A stretch of DNA of 64,000 bases from Amaurobius ferox (Eukaryota > Arthropoda > Arachnida > Araneae > Amaurobiidae). The notes beneath the pieces are model-generated. The model was not told the DNA's origin, did no database searches, and worked only from the letters and a program-made list of their open reading frames with translations. The position numbers were made by a program, and so were the translations under genes. Shown piece after piece: positions 22,024-32,812 of this stretch. Every line of letters begins with the position of its first letter. Position 1 is the stretch's first letter. The DNA lies in contig OX578144.1 of NCBI GenBank assembly GCA_951213105.1, positions 84,767,015 through 84,831,014 of the forward strand. Reading direction: 5' to 3'.

Positions 22024-23946
22024 ATGGATAAGTTTTTGGTAAAAAAACGTAAAACTGAGGAAAGTCAAGAAGTTGAAGTGGAGGTCAATGCTGAAGTTTC
22101 TTTCGATTCCTCAAGTTTAAATGGTGATAAAAGAAACGAACCTTTTCTTAAGAAAAGGGCATATTTGGACAGTTATTTGTCCTATGGTTTTACGTGGAAT
22201 ACTGATCAGGACAATCCTAGGTCCGTATGTGTCGTTTATGGGGAAACTCTCAGCAATCAAGCCATGGTCCCCAGTAAGCTGAAGCGGCATCTGACTACAA
22301 AACATCCAGGTGAATCCGAAAAAAACTCTTGCTATTTTTCACGTTTACTAGAAGGCCAGAAAAAAGCTGCTTCTAGAATGGTTAAAAGGGTCACCATATC
22401 TGATGTTAGGCTTGAGGCTTCATTTACAATTGCTGAGTTGATAGCTAAAAAATAATGAAACCGCACACTCTCGGAGAGGAAATAATTGGTCCAGCTTGTA
22501 ACATCATTGTTGAAACTGTACTTGGTCAAGAAGTTAGAGATCAGGTTTCGAAAGTTCCTCTCTCGAACAGCACAGTAAGCCGTAGGATATCTGAAATGTC
22601 AATAAATGTACATGAGCAAGTTGTGGGGAAAATGAGAGCTAATGGCAAATATGCTTTACAAGTAGACGAAAGCACAGATATTATCTCCAAATCACAACTC
22701 CTTGGGTTTGGTAGATTCGTTAATGACACCAGAGATTATAGAACAATTTCTTTTTTTTAAAAGAGCTCCAAACGACTACCACTGGTCAAGACATTTTTAA
22801 TTTAGTGTCTTCTTACTTCACAGAACATAGCAGCCTCCTGTGGGAGAATTGTGTCGGAATTTGTACCTATAGCGCACCATTCATGGTAGGAAAATTAAGA
22901 GGTTTACAACTAGAGTCCTCACAGAATATCCCTCTGTGATAAAAACTCTCTGTATTTTGCATAGAGAAGCTTTAGTTTCAAAAACTTGCGGCAACGAACT
23001 TTTCGTGGTTTTTAATCAGGCTGCCAAAATGGTAAATTACATAAAAACACGATCTTTAAAAATAAGAATTTTTGAAAAAATATGTCAAAAAATGGACGCT
23101 GCTCTTGTGTCATTAGTTTTACACACAGAAATCAGGCGGCTGTTTAAAGGCAATGTCTTAAGCAGGCTTCTCGAACTTAAGGAAGAACTTACATTTTTTT
23201 TTGAAAAAGAAAAACAGAACACGTTTAATGAACTTTGGCACAATAATGTTTGGTGTTTGAAACTTGCGTACTTGACTGATATATTCAAAAAGCTTAATGA
23301 ATTAAATTTGTCTATGCAAGGTCGGAAGGGGACACTAATTTCATCAAAAAACAAAATAAAAGATTTTAAGAGAAAACTGGCCTCGTGAAAATCATCCATC
23401 CAAAAAGGGGATCTGTCTAACTTTCCTCCTCTTCTTGGTCTGATGAATGAAGATGATTTCAGTTGTCTAAGAAATATAGAACATCTCATTCATAACCACA
23501 TCTCGCAACTAGATAATGCGATTGATCAATACTGTCCATCCCTATCAATGGAAAAGTTGGACTGGATTGTGGTACCATTCTAATTCACATATAGCGCGGA
23601 AGAACTGAATTTTACCGCTTCTTAAAGGGATGAATTCATCGATGTTTGCACGGATTCTACTTTAAAAATTAAATTTGAAAAAAGTAACGAGAAATCAGTG
23701 GCTACCTTTTGGCTTGAATTATCGCAAGAATATCCCAACATATCTAAAGCCATAGAGCTAATTTTACCGATCTCCACGTCATATCTGTGTGAACAAGGTT
23801 TTTCCGCCATGGCTATAATCACGTCAAAATCAAGAAATAGACTTCTAAGTATTGAGGATGACATTCGTGTTGCGTTGTCAACCTTGAGACCAGACTTAAA
23901 ATTATTATGTTTAAAACACCAGCCTCAAATTTCGGAAACATTTTAA
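22024..23946 (+). pseudogene. hAT transposase with BED finger (ZBED5/Buster-like), pseudogene
   Basis: Start MDKFLVKK at 22024 fits this family better than the in-frame ATG at 21934. Residues 50-95 form a BED-type zinc finger; C69 and the pair H89/H94 remain, but the second cysteine is tyrosine (VCVVYGE where relatives have VCGE). Later blocks in order: KPHTLGEEIIGPAC; LQVDESTDI with the first catalytic aspartate; CVGICTYSAPFM, where relatives have CTDGAP, so the second catalytic aspartate is lost; CILHREALVSKT; and the C-terminal dimerisation block STSYLCEQGFSAMAIITSK, ending ISETF. The reading frame shifts near 22454 and 22755, and again between 22920 and 22936. Stops follow at 23388 and 23581. 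The protein cannot be made, and both metal-binding and catalytic residues have decayed. Confidence 0.92.
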
Positions 23947-24418
23947 GGCTAACGATATCTTTATTTGAGACCATTTCTATATCTTTGATTTTATTAAGCT
24001 TAAAACAAGTAATTTAAATATTTGGCAGAAAAATTATTCATATATAAATACACTATTCTAACTAAAATTTGTAAAACTTGATAAAAATTGTAACTTCAAT
24101 TTTTTTTTAATCATTTATTTCCATTTTTCCCATTTAATTTTGAGATATTTTTTTTATGTATTATAAAACATATCTTTAGTTATGAAGTAAAATTACGTGA
24201 TTTCTATTAGATGAGTTACAAGATTTTTAAAATTTCTGTGCATATTGTATTGTATGCAAAACATATATCGAGGAGAGATAGCGAAATCTACCAAAGTCCA
24301 ATTTTTTTTAAATTGTGATAAAAGTACGGGGGGGGGGGGGGTAGAGATTGTTGGGGTACCGCCGTATGCTGAACGGTGGCCAGGGGTGCCGACAGTTCAA
24401 AAAGGTTGAGAACCCCTG

Positions 24419-24879
24419 CTATATAGATACACGTAACTTTCGAGGCGTTACGACACGGATTTTAAAAGTTATTGAGGGGTATATGGGCTGTTATAAGAAC
24501 CCTGTACAAAGGATTACATTAATTTATCTATAATATTCTTCTTCGAAACAAGACCCCTCAGGAAAACGCCAGACTATATTTTTTAAACCTAACGATAATT
24601 TGTAAAGCTTACGTAGATGCTTCTTGATAATGAAACTCAATCAGCCGGTTTCCAATATTTTAAAATTTCCGAAAAAAAAAAATCAAGCGATAAAACTCGG
24701 TTCTTATGAAAATAAGAATAATTTATTTCTCCATCTTTAGTAAACCATTCGAGGTACACATATTTTGAAAAATAATGTCTGAAAACAAATAAATGGTTGA
24801 GATTTTATTAAAATTATTCCCAAATTTTTAGTTACTTTCACCTAATAAATAGTTTTGAAAAAATAACAAATAAATGTTT
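24419..24879. other. No feature recognised
   Basis: AT-rich flank of the hAT element. The short frame 24348-24533 starts inside the terminal repeat and is not a gene. Confidence 0.4.
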
Positions 24880-25340
24880 TTTTTTAAAAACAACGCATCG
24901 GAGAAAAATACTCACAAACAGGTAAGTTATTCTCGATTTTGAATAGATGCGTTTCATGCATTGCACTTTTTATTTTCTCTTTATGCATCCCATTCCCATT
25001 CTTCTCGCTAGGAATAGAATCTACAGCCCTTTTCAATCACATCCAAAATCCGTATAGAAAGCTCCTGAAACAATATGCCAGAGCACTGTTAATTATTTTT
25101 CTGTTTCCCGGAGTTTCGGATTGTTATTGAACGAGCTATATCTTGGAAATTAAGTGAAAAATACGATGCCGAAAGATACGAAATTGTTTCCAGTTGGATT
25201 TTATACGGCTTTGATATTTTCTTTGATGTCTGTGCAACAAAATACTTTTAGATCTTGTTTGATGTCAAATATAAAAAGTTTCGTATTAAATGCAAAATGT
25301 TCGGTATTAAGTATAGAAAGTTTGGCATTCAATATATAAG
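24880..25340 (+). repeat. RepE copy 1
   Basis: Shares ordered blocks with 49330-49790, 54290-54760 and 57060-57410: GTAAAAACAACGCAT-like start, GAATAGATGCG, TTCTTCTCGCTAGGAATAG, TTTTCAATCACATCCAAAATC, CTCCTGAAACAATATGCCAG and GTGAAAAATACGATGC. It closes with three loose ~22-bp units of a GTTTGGTATTAAATATAAAA type (25265-25335). Short frames inside are not conserved between copies, which argues against coding. Confidence 0.65.
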
Positions 25341-26031
25341 CTCGGTATCTATAGCTGACTGAGAATGACTGACTAAGTGATATTGTATTGTATGAATAAG
25401 TATTGACAGTCCAAACTGCTGAATATATAAGCTTGCCATTCTATATACGTTCGGGGTATTCTATAAATAGGGAGAAAAACTTTGAATTTTGCTCGAATTT
25501 TTTTTTAAATCTCCGAATCTTTTATTCTAATGTTCGTGCAGCTATAACGTGAAAACGGATACACACACAAAATTCCTTTTTATGCCTTCATGTGCAGAAT
25601 AAATATTTCTATTTTTACATATTATTGTGATTAAGTATTGTTTTGACTGATAATGTTTTATAATAGGATATGAATCTGAAAAATTGTATAATATTTATTA
25701 TAAATCTGAAATATTTTATAATAGGATATGAATCTGAAATATTTTATCTAAATACAGCTCATTAAAAGGTAATTGCAATACTAACTTTATACCCTTCAAA
25801 AATATGAAAGAAATGTTTGGTGCTGAAATGGAAATGGTTTTGAGCAAATGAACAAGCACATCATTAACTGCACAATCAATACTTTACTGATTGACATATA
25901 TTTTATTTTGATTCATTTAAAAAAAATTAAATGACATTACTTCCAACGATATCAACGTTTTTAATTGACACTTTTCGTGCCCCTATAAATGTGGCAATAT
26001 CAGTTTACAGCAGTGCCATGCATTTGCAACC
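25341..26031. other. No gene; small tandem repeat
   Basis: Contains a ~54-bp repeat at 25648-25745 (TTTTATAATAGGATATGAAT twice). Otherwise AT-rich and unrecognised. Confidence 0.5.
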
Positions 26032-26855
26032 TGGGCAAATTCATGGTTCCATAATTTTATCAGCAAAGTTGTATTCTGTTAAATAAATGTGTCTGTACGT
26101 AAAATCATCTGTTCTATTTAGTTATTTAGTTGTTTTACTTTCAAACCAAACATAGCAAAATAGTACATGAAAAATTATCATAGTAAAATGCACTGAATTT
26201 TCAAAAGAACATTCATTAAGTTATTGTATTTTGTCGATTACAACTGCAATATTTACTTTCTCATAAGAAGTATTGAGAAAGAATTATTTCCACAAAAATT
26301 TTCCGTTTTCTAGAGTTTGATGCCAATATATGTTTTAAGATCTCTTGAACACGTTTTGATTATTTTTGGAGTGATGTCCGTCTGGCTGTATGTTTGTCTG
26401 TCAGTCAGTCTGTTTGCATGTCTGTGGTTGATTTCGTGTGTACACAACCTAAGCAAATTCATGGTTCCATAGTTTTATCAGAAGAGTTGTATTATGTTAA
26501 ATAAATACGTCTGTACGTAAAATCATCTGTTCTATTTAGTTGTTACTTTCAAACAAAACGTAATAAAATAGTATATGAAAAATTATCATACTAAAATGCA
26601 CTGAATTTACAAAAGAACATTCATTAAGATATTGTATTTTGTAGATTACAGCTGCAATTTTTACTTTCTCATAAGCAGTATTGTGAAAGTATTCCCGTTA
26701 CGAAAATTTTCAGCTTTCTAGAGTGTGATGCCAATATATGTTTCAAGACCCCCTGGACATGTTATGATTATTTTTGGAGTGATGTCAGCCTGGCTGTATG
26801 TTTGTCTGTTAGTCAGTCTGTTTGTATGTATGTGGTTGATTTCGTGTGTACACAA
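26032..26855. repeat. Tandem duplication, two units of about 415 bp
   Basis: GCAAATTCATGGTTCCATA starts near 26035 and again near 26453, and both units run through TACGTAAAATCATCTGTTC, CAAAAGAACATTCATTAAG and a TGTTTGTCTGTCAGTCAGTC-type microsatellite to GATTTCGTGTGTACACAA. Divergence is moderate. No coding sequence. Confidence 0.85.
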
Positions 26856-26938
26856 ATATTAATGGAATTTCACAAAACCTTATATCGGGCTTTGTTATTG
26901 AAAAATCTACAACTAGATCGAATTTTTCTAAATCGAGC

Positions 26939-27368
26939 CTATTGTTTGGTCCAATTGCGATGCTCACGACACCATTGCAAACGGACTGTAAGGTGCAGTT
27001 TGGACAATGGGACACACCCAACAGCTCTGCTGGCGTATAGTCCCCCTTCTTTTAAACGTCTGGCTACAGTTTTTCGGGAGATGCGCTGTCGTCTGGTATC
27101 AAGAAACTGATTTGCCACCTGCTGATCTGTGGTCCCTTTTTGCAGACAGGACAATGTATCTGTTTCCTGCAGGCGTCGTACTTCTAACACGACCTCCCCC
27201 GTGACGCTTATTACACATTCCAGTTGTTTTAAATGCTTGCCATAGCCGTGAAACAACGCTGAGGGCGATGTTGAACTGACTGAAAGCATCTGCTGTTTTT
27301 TGCCCTTCTTCGATCTGTCCAATAATACGACCACGCGTAAAATCATCTAAGTGATATCGGGAAGCCAT
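26939..27368 (-). pseudogene. Tc1-type transposase, N-terminal half (pseudogene)
   Basis: Start at 27368: MASRYHLDDFTRGRIIG, the standard opening of Tcb-like Tc1 transposases. It is followed by a first helix-turn-helix (residues ~25-50, ending SRLWQAFKTTG) and the GGGRVR linker that corresponds to the family's GRPR hook. After a frameshift near 27120 the second helix-turn-helix continues in another frame with QRISRKTVARRLKEGGLYA and ends at LQWCREHRNW, just where the catalytic domain should start. Sequence to the left is unrelated, so the catalytic half is deleted. It could bind DNA in principle but could not cut it, and the frameshift removes even that. The nearest C-terminal Tc1 remnant (11590-12072) is on the other strand, 15 kb away. 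Confidence 0.85.
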
Positions 27369-27410
27369 ACTGAAAATTTCAAGTTCGTCAATTAAATCTT
27401 TCCTGTACAA

Positions 27411-28344
27411 CTTTCACTTGAAACAACGACTGTCCACCCGCGTCAAATCCTTTAAATCTCTTATTAGCGCTATTACGTGACGAACAGGCGCGGAAATAAA
27501 TTATTTGCATACGCACACTTCTCCGTACTGTAATCTGCACATATTCTAATTTTCCACATTTTGCTTCCTTTCATTTTGTGGTTGCTATGGGTGGTAGTGT
27601 CATCCGTCCGTAGCAATTGTCCAGCAGTGTATATAGGGTCTTTACACGACTTCAACTAATACATTAATCCATAACAATAGTTTTATTATTATGTTCAATT
27701 TGAACTTTCCATTCTCTAATCATTATTAACACTAATTATTAGGTAGGGTCTCCATAATGAAATGGCATCCAAAATGGTATCCATATAAAAATGTCTAACT
27801 AAATATTAAATTTTTGACATTTTTTGCTCATAATTATACAAAAAATTTAATTATCTGCTTCTGTTTTTTCCTGTTGAGTATGCTGATTTGTTTGCAAGCT
27901 GTATGGGACAAAATACATATTTGCTAATGTAAGGCAATTTTGATTACGTGTTTGCTTTACTTTTGAATTAACTGACGATTGATAGAGGTCTTTCAAGTTC
28001 AGAAAGAGTCTCGGGCTTCCAGTATCTAAAAATGTAATCTCGCTAATGTTCATAAATTTAATTGAATTCAAATATCAATAGGAGGAAAATCTGATACATT
28101 TTTATTTTTATCTGTTTAATTCTTTTCTATAAATTTATATCTCTTATCCTTCATTTCCTATGTGAAATTGAATTTGAGTTTCATTTTTATCTATTTATCT
28201 TCATTTCCAATGTGGAATTGAATTTTGTGTGCTAAAAAGCGTTATCGAAGATGAGTTCAATAACTTTAATAATATCATGCATACATTAATGCAGAACAAA
28301 ATGAACATATACTGGATGTTGAATAGTATTTAATATTCATATAC
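27411..28344. other. No gene recognised
   Basis: The first 250 bases are probably the 5' untranslated and terminal part of the Tc1 copy, but I could not find its inverted repeat. Short minus-strand frames (27473-27655, 27847-28071) lack motifs. TTCATTTCC...TGTGGAATTGAATTT near 28149-28228 is a small duplication. Confidence 0.4.
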
Positions 28345-28496
28345 GTATATCTGAGAAGGACTTACGGATCTATATATTTTAACGGTCCCGTACACCGCGT
28401 GAACACGGGAACAGTTTCTACAGAGTTGGGAATCGAATTCGGGTCTTCCGAGCGCAATTCTCGTGTGTTAACCACTGGGCTGTCCCACCCAGCGGG
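28345..28496 (-). repeat. SINE, head and centre
   Basis: The minus strand has GGGACAGCCCAGTGGTTAAC (A box) and GAATTCGATTCCCAACTC (B-box region). Then come ACGCGGTGTACGGGACCG and a truncated body. The right flank GGGCGTATTTATCGTTAGCT is also next to the SINE at 38135-38376, so both SINEs were copied as part of a larger repeat. Confidence 0.8.
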
Positions 28497-29150
28497 CGTA
28501 TTTATCGTTAGCTGTGGTTGCTAAAAAAGTACATGCTAAAAAAATTTTCTCGAAAAAATGACTTTTCACAAAATAATAGCTAGTTGCGAGTCCATCAGCT
28601 GGAAAATATGAAAACGTAGTTAATAAGATAGATAGATCCGAGATATTTACAAAATGACGAAGTCGAGCTCAATTACTTAAAATTAACGCTGATGAAATTG
28701 TAGGAAATCTTAAACTGTGGATTTTATGCAATACGTTTATTTATAACTAACAGCCAACCAGCATTGCTTGGAAGAGATGTATAGTTTGCAATTATTTGTC
28801 TTACCTATTTCATTCGGCTGCGACGCTATTCCGTGCAGCTATCTAGATAGATCATGCAACTGCATATTCTCATAAATTAAATGGAACTATTTATTATATA
28901 AGATGGACTTTTAAAATATTGTTGGTATTTGACGCAGCACATAAAAATATTTCGCTTTTAAATTTTTTCAATCTGTGGGGGCTAAAATAATGTGCATTCG
29001 TTTTAGTCTTAACTAAAAGCTGTTCAAATGACTGTCGTTGAATGAATTTACTTAAAATATGTGGGGCTATAAATAGAATAAAATGAAAATTAGACTTGAA
29101 AATTAGAATGAAGATGGCAAAATTAGTGTCCAATTAGGCTATCAACAGAT
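28497..29150 (+). repeat. RepD copy 1
   Basis: Shares TTGCGAGTCCATCAGCTGG with 38377-38500. It also shares AACGCTGATGAAATTGTAGG, TTTGTCTTACCTATTTCATT, TATTCCGTGCAG and TAACTGTCGTTGAA-type blocks with 37137-37860 and 42531-42945. Non-coding; the 79-codon minus frame at 28894-29133 has no counterpart in the other copies. Confidence 0.65.
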
Positions 29151-29534
29151 ACCTAACACCATTCGGTAGTTTAAACGGTCTGGGCTAGAAATAATTAGTG
29201 CCAATATTAAATAAATCCACACTGAAAAAATATTTTTTCCTATCTTTTTCTTTAGTCATTTTAGCACCTTCGGAAATATTGATTTGGTATAAACCCATCT
29301 ACTTAAATATGTATCCCTCACGTTTGTATTTAATGCAAATAAGTTTCAATGCCCCAAGAAACTTTTGAATGCTAAAAATAGGAGTGAACAAATGTGGGCG
29401 TGGCCATATTGACAATACAATTGATACAGCCCTGGCTATTCACAATTAAATATTGTAGACATTTTCCAAATAATGTTTATTTTATATAATCAAACATAAT
29501 TCCTATTTCACAATTACGTTCAATTGGACATCTC
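29151..29534. other. No feature recognised
   Basis: AT-rich spacer without repeats or frames of note. Confidence 0.4.
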
Positions 29535-30045
29535 GGAGGCGGGATAGCCCAGTGTTTAAGACACGGGAATTGCACTTGGAGGACACGTGTTTGACTCCCG
29601 GGTCTACCCAAACTATCCCTGTGTGCACGCGGAGTACGGCGACGTTAAATATGTGTGTCTGAAAATCTTTCCGAGAGGTTGGTGGTAGGGGAAGAAGGGT
29701 ACGGTCGCTATGGATGACGCCCTCACTGAGTTCCGGTCTGAATTGGGTAGCACTGTCCCGGCCGTCCAAACATATACCTTACGCTAGTGTTTTTTAAAAT
29801 GTGTTCTGCGGAAACCTTGGGGTTCTGTGACAGTATTTCAGAGGTTCCGCGACGTGATGGTTTCGTGTAAATTTTCTTAATAAAGATAAACGTGTAAAAT
29901 TTGATTGCATAATATAGACCAGAATGGATTTTTTCTCGTTTTAGGGTACTGCCATCAAATTATTTTCCAAAAGGGTTCCGCGACCAGAAACGTTTGAAGA
30001 ACACTGCTTTACACCTACTGGTAGGTCGGACGGTCTGGGTTGAAT
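29535..30045 (+). repeat. SINE, full length, split by a MITE
   Basis: Best SINE in the window. The tRNA-like head has A box TAGCCCAGTGTTTAAGAC and B box GTTTGACTCCCGGG. The body runs through CACGCGGAGTACGGCGACG, GAGAGGTTGGTGGTAGGGG, GAAGGGTACGGTC and CTCACTGAGTTCCGGTCTG to CCCGGCCGTCCAAACATAT. The body is broken at 29784 and resumes at 30007 (CTTTACACCTACTGGTAGG...GGACGGTCTGGGTT). The open frame on the minus strand (29503-29769) is accidental. Confidence 0.88.
29785..30006. mobile_element. hAT-type MITE inserted in a SINE
   Basis: A 222-bp insert with ends TAGTGTTTTTTAAA and the complement of CAGTGTTCTTCAAACG. It interrupts the SINE body between CCTTACGC (29777-29784) and CTTTACAC (30007-30014), two octamers matching at six of eight positions with only transitions between them. 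This is the 8-bp target duplication of hAT elements. It has no coding capacity. Confidence 0.82.
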
Positions 30046-30414
30046 GAAAGGAATTGGACATTTCTGTTTAATCGAACAATCCAATAATACGTAATTGGAT
30101 TTTCAATTTGCTTAATATCTTGTAGAAGACAGGGTCCTTGCAAGCATTGTTTGGGCTCTATGCAAAATCAAAGCCCCCATCTTGACAATTATTACAATTA
30201 GTATATATAATGTCCTTTAAGAGCTATGTCTGAAACAGTAAATTGTGCATAATTCATGAATCTCTACAAGATTAACTCCAAATTTCACAGTAAAATACTC
30301 TGATGGGTCATTTAGTCATACAAATTTAAAGAAATGAAACATGTACATGGAAAAAGCATGAATGGTGTTTAATGATGTTACTAGATTTATGTGTATGTGT
30401 GTGTGTGTGGCGTC
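30046..30414. other. No feature recognised
   Basis: Spacer between the SINE and the next MITE. Ends with a short (TG)n run at 30391-30410. Confidence 0.4.
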
Positions 30415-30582
30415 CAGTAGCGTCGCCAAATTTTTTTTTATTCGAGAACGGGAGGGGGGAGGAACAAAATATCCTGGCTCCTCCCACTTCTTCACTTCTC
30501 TAATTATTATTTTTACGAACTTCAGTGGATTCCTGATGGCTCCGTGATCCCCCTCCTCATATATTTTTTGGCAACGCCACTG
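30415..30582. mobile_element. hAT-type MITE, 168 bp
   Basis: The left end CAGTAGCGTCGCCAAA pairs with the complement of the right end, CAGTGGCGTTGCCAAA. The flanking octamers GTGGCGTC and GTTGCATG agree at five of eight positions. The interior has a poly-T/GA-rich stretch and CTCCTCCC blocks but no frame. Confidence 0.65.
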
Positions 30583-30660
30583 GTTGCATGTTGATTGTTC
30601 CTTTCAGACTAGCATAAGTCTACTGCTGGGCAAATCTCGATTCTTCTGTGAAGATAATAT

Positions 30661-31212
30661 TCACCGATTGTGTTTGAATCCAAATTCTATAACTTTTCGA
30701 ATACAGGGGATATACAAAATGCTTATAAATTTATTAATGATATTACATAAATTTACAACTAACTCAAAAAAGGCTTTACTTTTCTGTTGTGCTCTCTTTT
30801 TTTCTTTGTACATATGATAATAGCAACACTTATATTTTATTCCTTTCAGCATAACATTTATAATAAATAAAAAAGACAATTCCATATTTTCATTATCAGA
30901 GCTTTTATCAGAGCTTCCCACCAGCGAATAACTGTTGGTTGCAGATGCAGTAAAATAATTGGCTGGGTAATAAACACTGTCTGCCTTAGCTGTATACATC
31001 AGACAAATCACGCTATAGATGCTTTTCTGCCGTACATACGTGTATTTTCTTGTTAGCATAGTAAAAAACAATTCGTTGTTGATGAACTGCAACAATTGCA
31101 GACCACATACAGTGGTTGCTATTGGCTTCTCTATGAACAGGAGTTTAAAATATAATTTCAGATATTTAAGTTTATATTTTATATTTAATTTGATGTTAGT
31201 GAATAATGACAT
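30661..31212 (-). other. Long open frame, possible decayed chemoreceptor exon
   Basis: A 183-codon frame without a stop in strongly AT-rich DNA, in no other copy in the window. Residues ~26-58 (IEKPIATTVCGL...NNELFFTMLTRKYTYV) recall the seventh membrane segment of arthropod gustatory receptors: a polar-to-hydrophobic run and then M, four residues, one residue, TY, the same spacing as the classical ...SMxxxxTTY pattern. A plausible splice acceptor (TCCTGTTCATAG) sits directly before GAGAAGCCAATAGC. Against this, the glutamine that should follow TY by about six residues comes after two, and the frame runs on for over 120 unrelated residues. I see either a degraded terminal exon or chance. Neighbours are a MITE on one side and a minisatellite on the other. 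Confidence 0.3.
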
Positions 31213-31653
31213 ATATTTTTTCGTTCACTTTTGTTTATAAGCAAATTTTAATTATCCGAATTCTAAATGTGCATATGCATTAATGCATACTAGCATGTAT
31301 GTATGTATGCTATTAATTTGTAAATTAATATGTAAAATTAATTTTACTTATTCAATAAATAGACATGAAATTGCTCTAACGAAACTTTATTAATTATCAT
31401 ATTTTATATTAAATTTTAGTATATCATAACTTCAACTGAATAATTAGCTTAAAAATTTATTATATTGTACATAATTATAGTTTCGACTTAACTGATTTGG
31501 TAGTGATACAGTTTGAATGCTCTTTCCGACTTCTCGTCGGGTAACAAATTTTCTTATAGTTATTATGAAAATATTACCTGTTTGGTCTTTGGACTGCTGT
31601 AGGTCATCTTTGAACATCTCAGCAGTTCATTTTTATCTGCTAATGCCATAGCA
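31213..31653. other. No feature recognised
   Basis: AT-rich; a short ATGTATGTATGT run near 31295. No coding signal. Confidence 0.4.
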
Positions 31654-31900
31654 AGAGCACATTTTACCTGCTTGTTCTACAACAAATTTATCGATAGTCC
31701 TAGAGCACATTTTACGTGCTTACTTCACAGCAAATATAACAAATCTGTTTGGAGCACATTTTTTACGTGTTTACTCCACAACAGCAAAAATATCGAATCT
31801 GGGAGCATAATATTTAGATCCACTTGCACAGCAAACGTATCGAATCTCATTGGAAGAATATTTTTTTACTTGCTAATTCAACATTAAAATATATCAAATC
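31654..31900. repeat. Degenerate ~49-bp tandem repeat, five units
   Basis: Units start near 31654, 31702, 31751, 31802 and 31853 with GAGCACATTTTACGTGC-type openings, and close with ACAGCAAATATATCGAATCT-type ends. The last unit is the most diverged. Confidence 0.75.
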
Positions 31901-32812
31901 ACGATCTTATTTGATCCACAGGAGTAACTTTTATTTCTCCCTCTAGCTCTCATTGGTTCCACCGTATCTGTTTGACAATTTGTTCCAGTCATCTAAGCGT
32001 GGTTTATATTGGCTTTCATCGGTTACTTTGTGATGTCCAAAGGGCTCGCTTTTGTTCATCGCTGTATCTCTTATGCTGACATGCTTCATTTATTACCCTT
32101 AAATAAATTGTCTATACTTTATTTATTATTCGTAAATAAATTATCTAAATTGTCCGTCCGTTATAAAATTAGGCGTCACCTTGTCGCCGAGTCATTTCTG
32201 GAATATGAAACTATCTTTTGTAACTGTATCTTTGCAATAATGTTACTATGTATCCTCTGGAAGCGTGGGTGTACGCTCAGAACCCAAGAAAAAATTCCAA
32301 TTTCTGGATAACACGAATTTCTGGATAAAAGCACTAATAAGCGTAAACAGGAAAAATATTCAGCGAATATCTCGATAATTATCTTACAAGACCACTAACG
32401 AACTTTCAGATTCAATAAGATAGCAAATAAATGCTTAGCTAATTCACAAAAGCAGCCGGTACTATTATAAAAAAACTGAAGAATCTAACAATTTAATATA
32501 GCTGGTATTCCGTCAACTGCTTTCTAGCTGATTGATGACTCCTTTTATATAATCTCCGCAAAACTCTTTTGAAATAACTCGTATCTCCAAAAATTTTTAT
32601 TATTCGGGAAAGTTCAAGCACATTTGATAAAAAGCCAAATGTCTGTTTTACAGGTAGCCAAAAGTCTGTTTTACAATGTAGACAGGCAAAGCCAGGTGAA
32701 GACATTTTACATGTTCGTTACAATATTTATATTCTTTATCGAGTGCTCGTTAGAAAAGTTCCATCTCTGTGTATCCTCGTGGATGGTGAAACTTAGCGAA
32801 CTCCTGACTAGA
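31901..32812. other. No gene recognised
   Basis: The plus-strand frame 32009-32311 (100 codons) has no motif and no second copy. A near repeat TTTATTACCCTTAAATAAATTG / TTTATTATTCGTAAATAAATTA lies at about 32089 and 32119. Confidence 0.4.

Larger units (their letters stand above)
21447..24418 (+). mobile_element. hAT element, complete but inactive
   Basis: Terminal inverted repeats of hAT type: CAGTGGTTCTCAACC at the left and the complement of CAGGGGTTCTCAACC at the right. The outside octamers CTGTAGAT (21439-21446) and CTATATAG (24419-24426) match at five of eight positions and both fit the hAT target pattern nTnnnnAn, so they are probably a decayed target duplication. The interior holds a BED-finger transposase pseudogene, with G-rich runs close to the right end (24330-24343). 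Confidence 0.9.

Noticed and set aside
26032..26855. Possible CRISPR-like or phage-type array
   Set aside because: Only two long units without regular spacers, in a eukaryotic transposon-rich context.
30661..30817. Plus-strand frame 30584-30817 opposite the long minus-strand frame
   Set aside because: Shorter, without motif, and in the shadow of the minus-strand frame.
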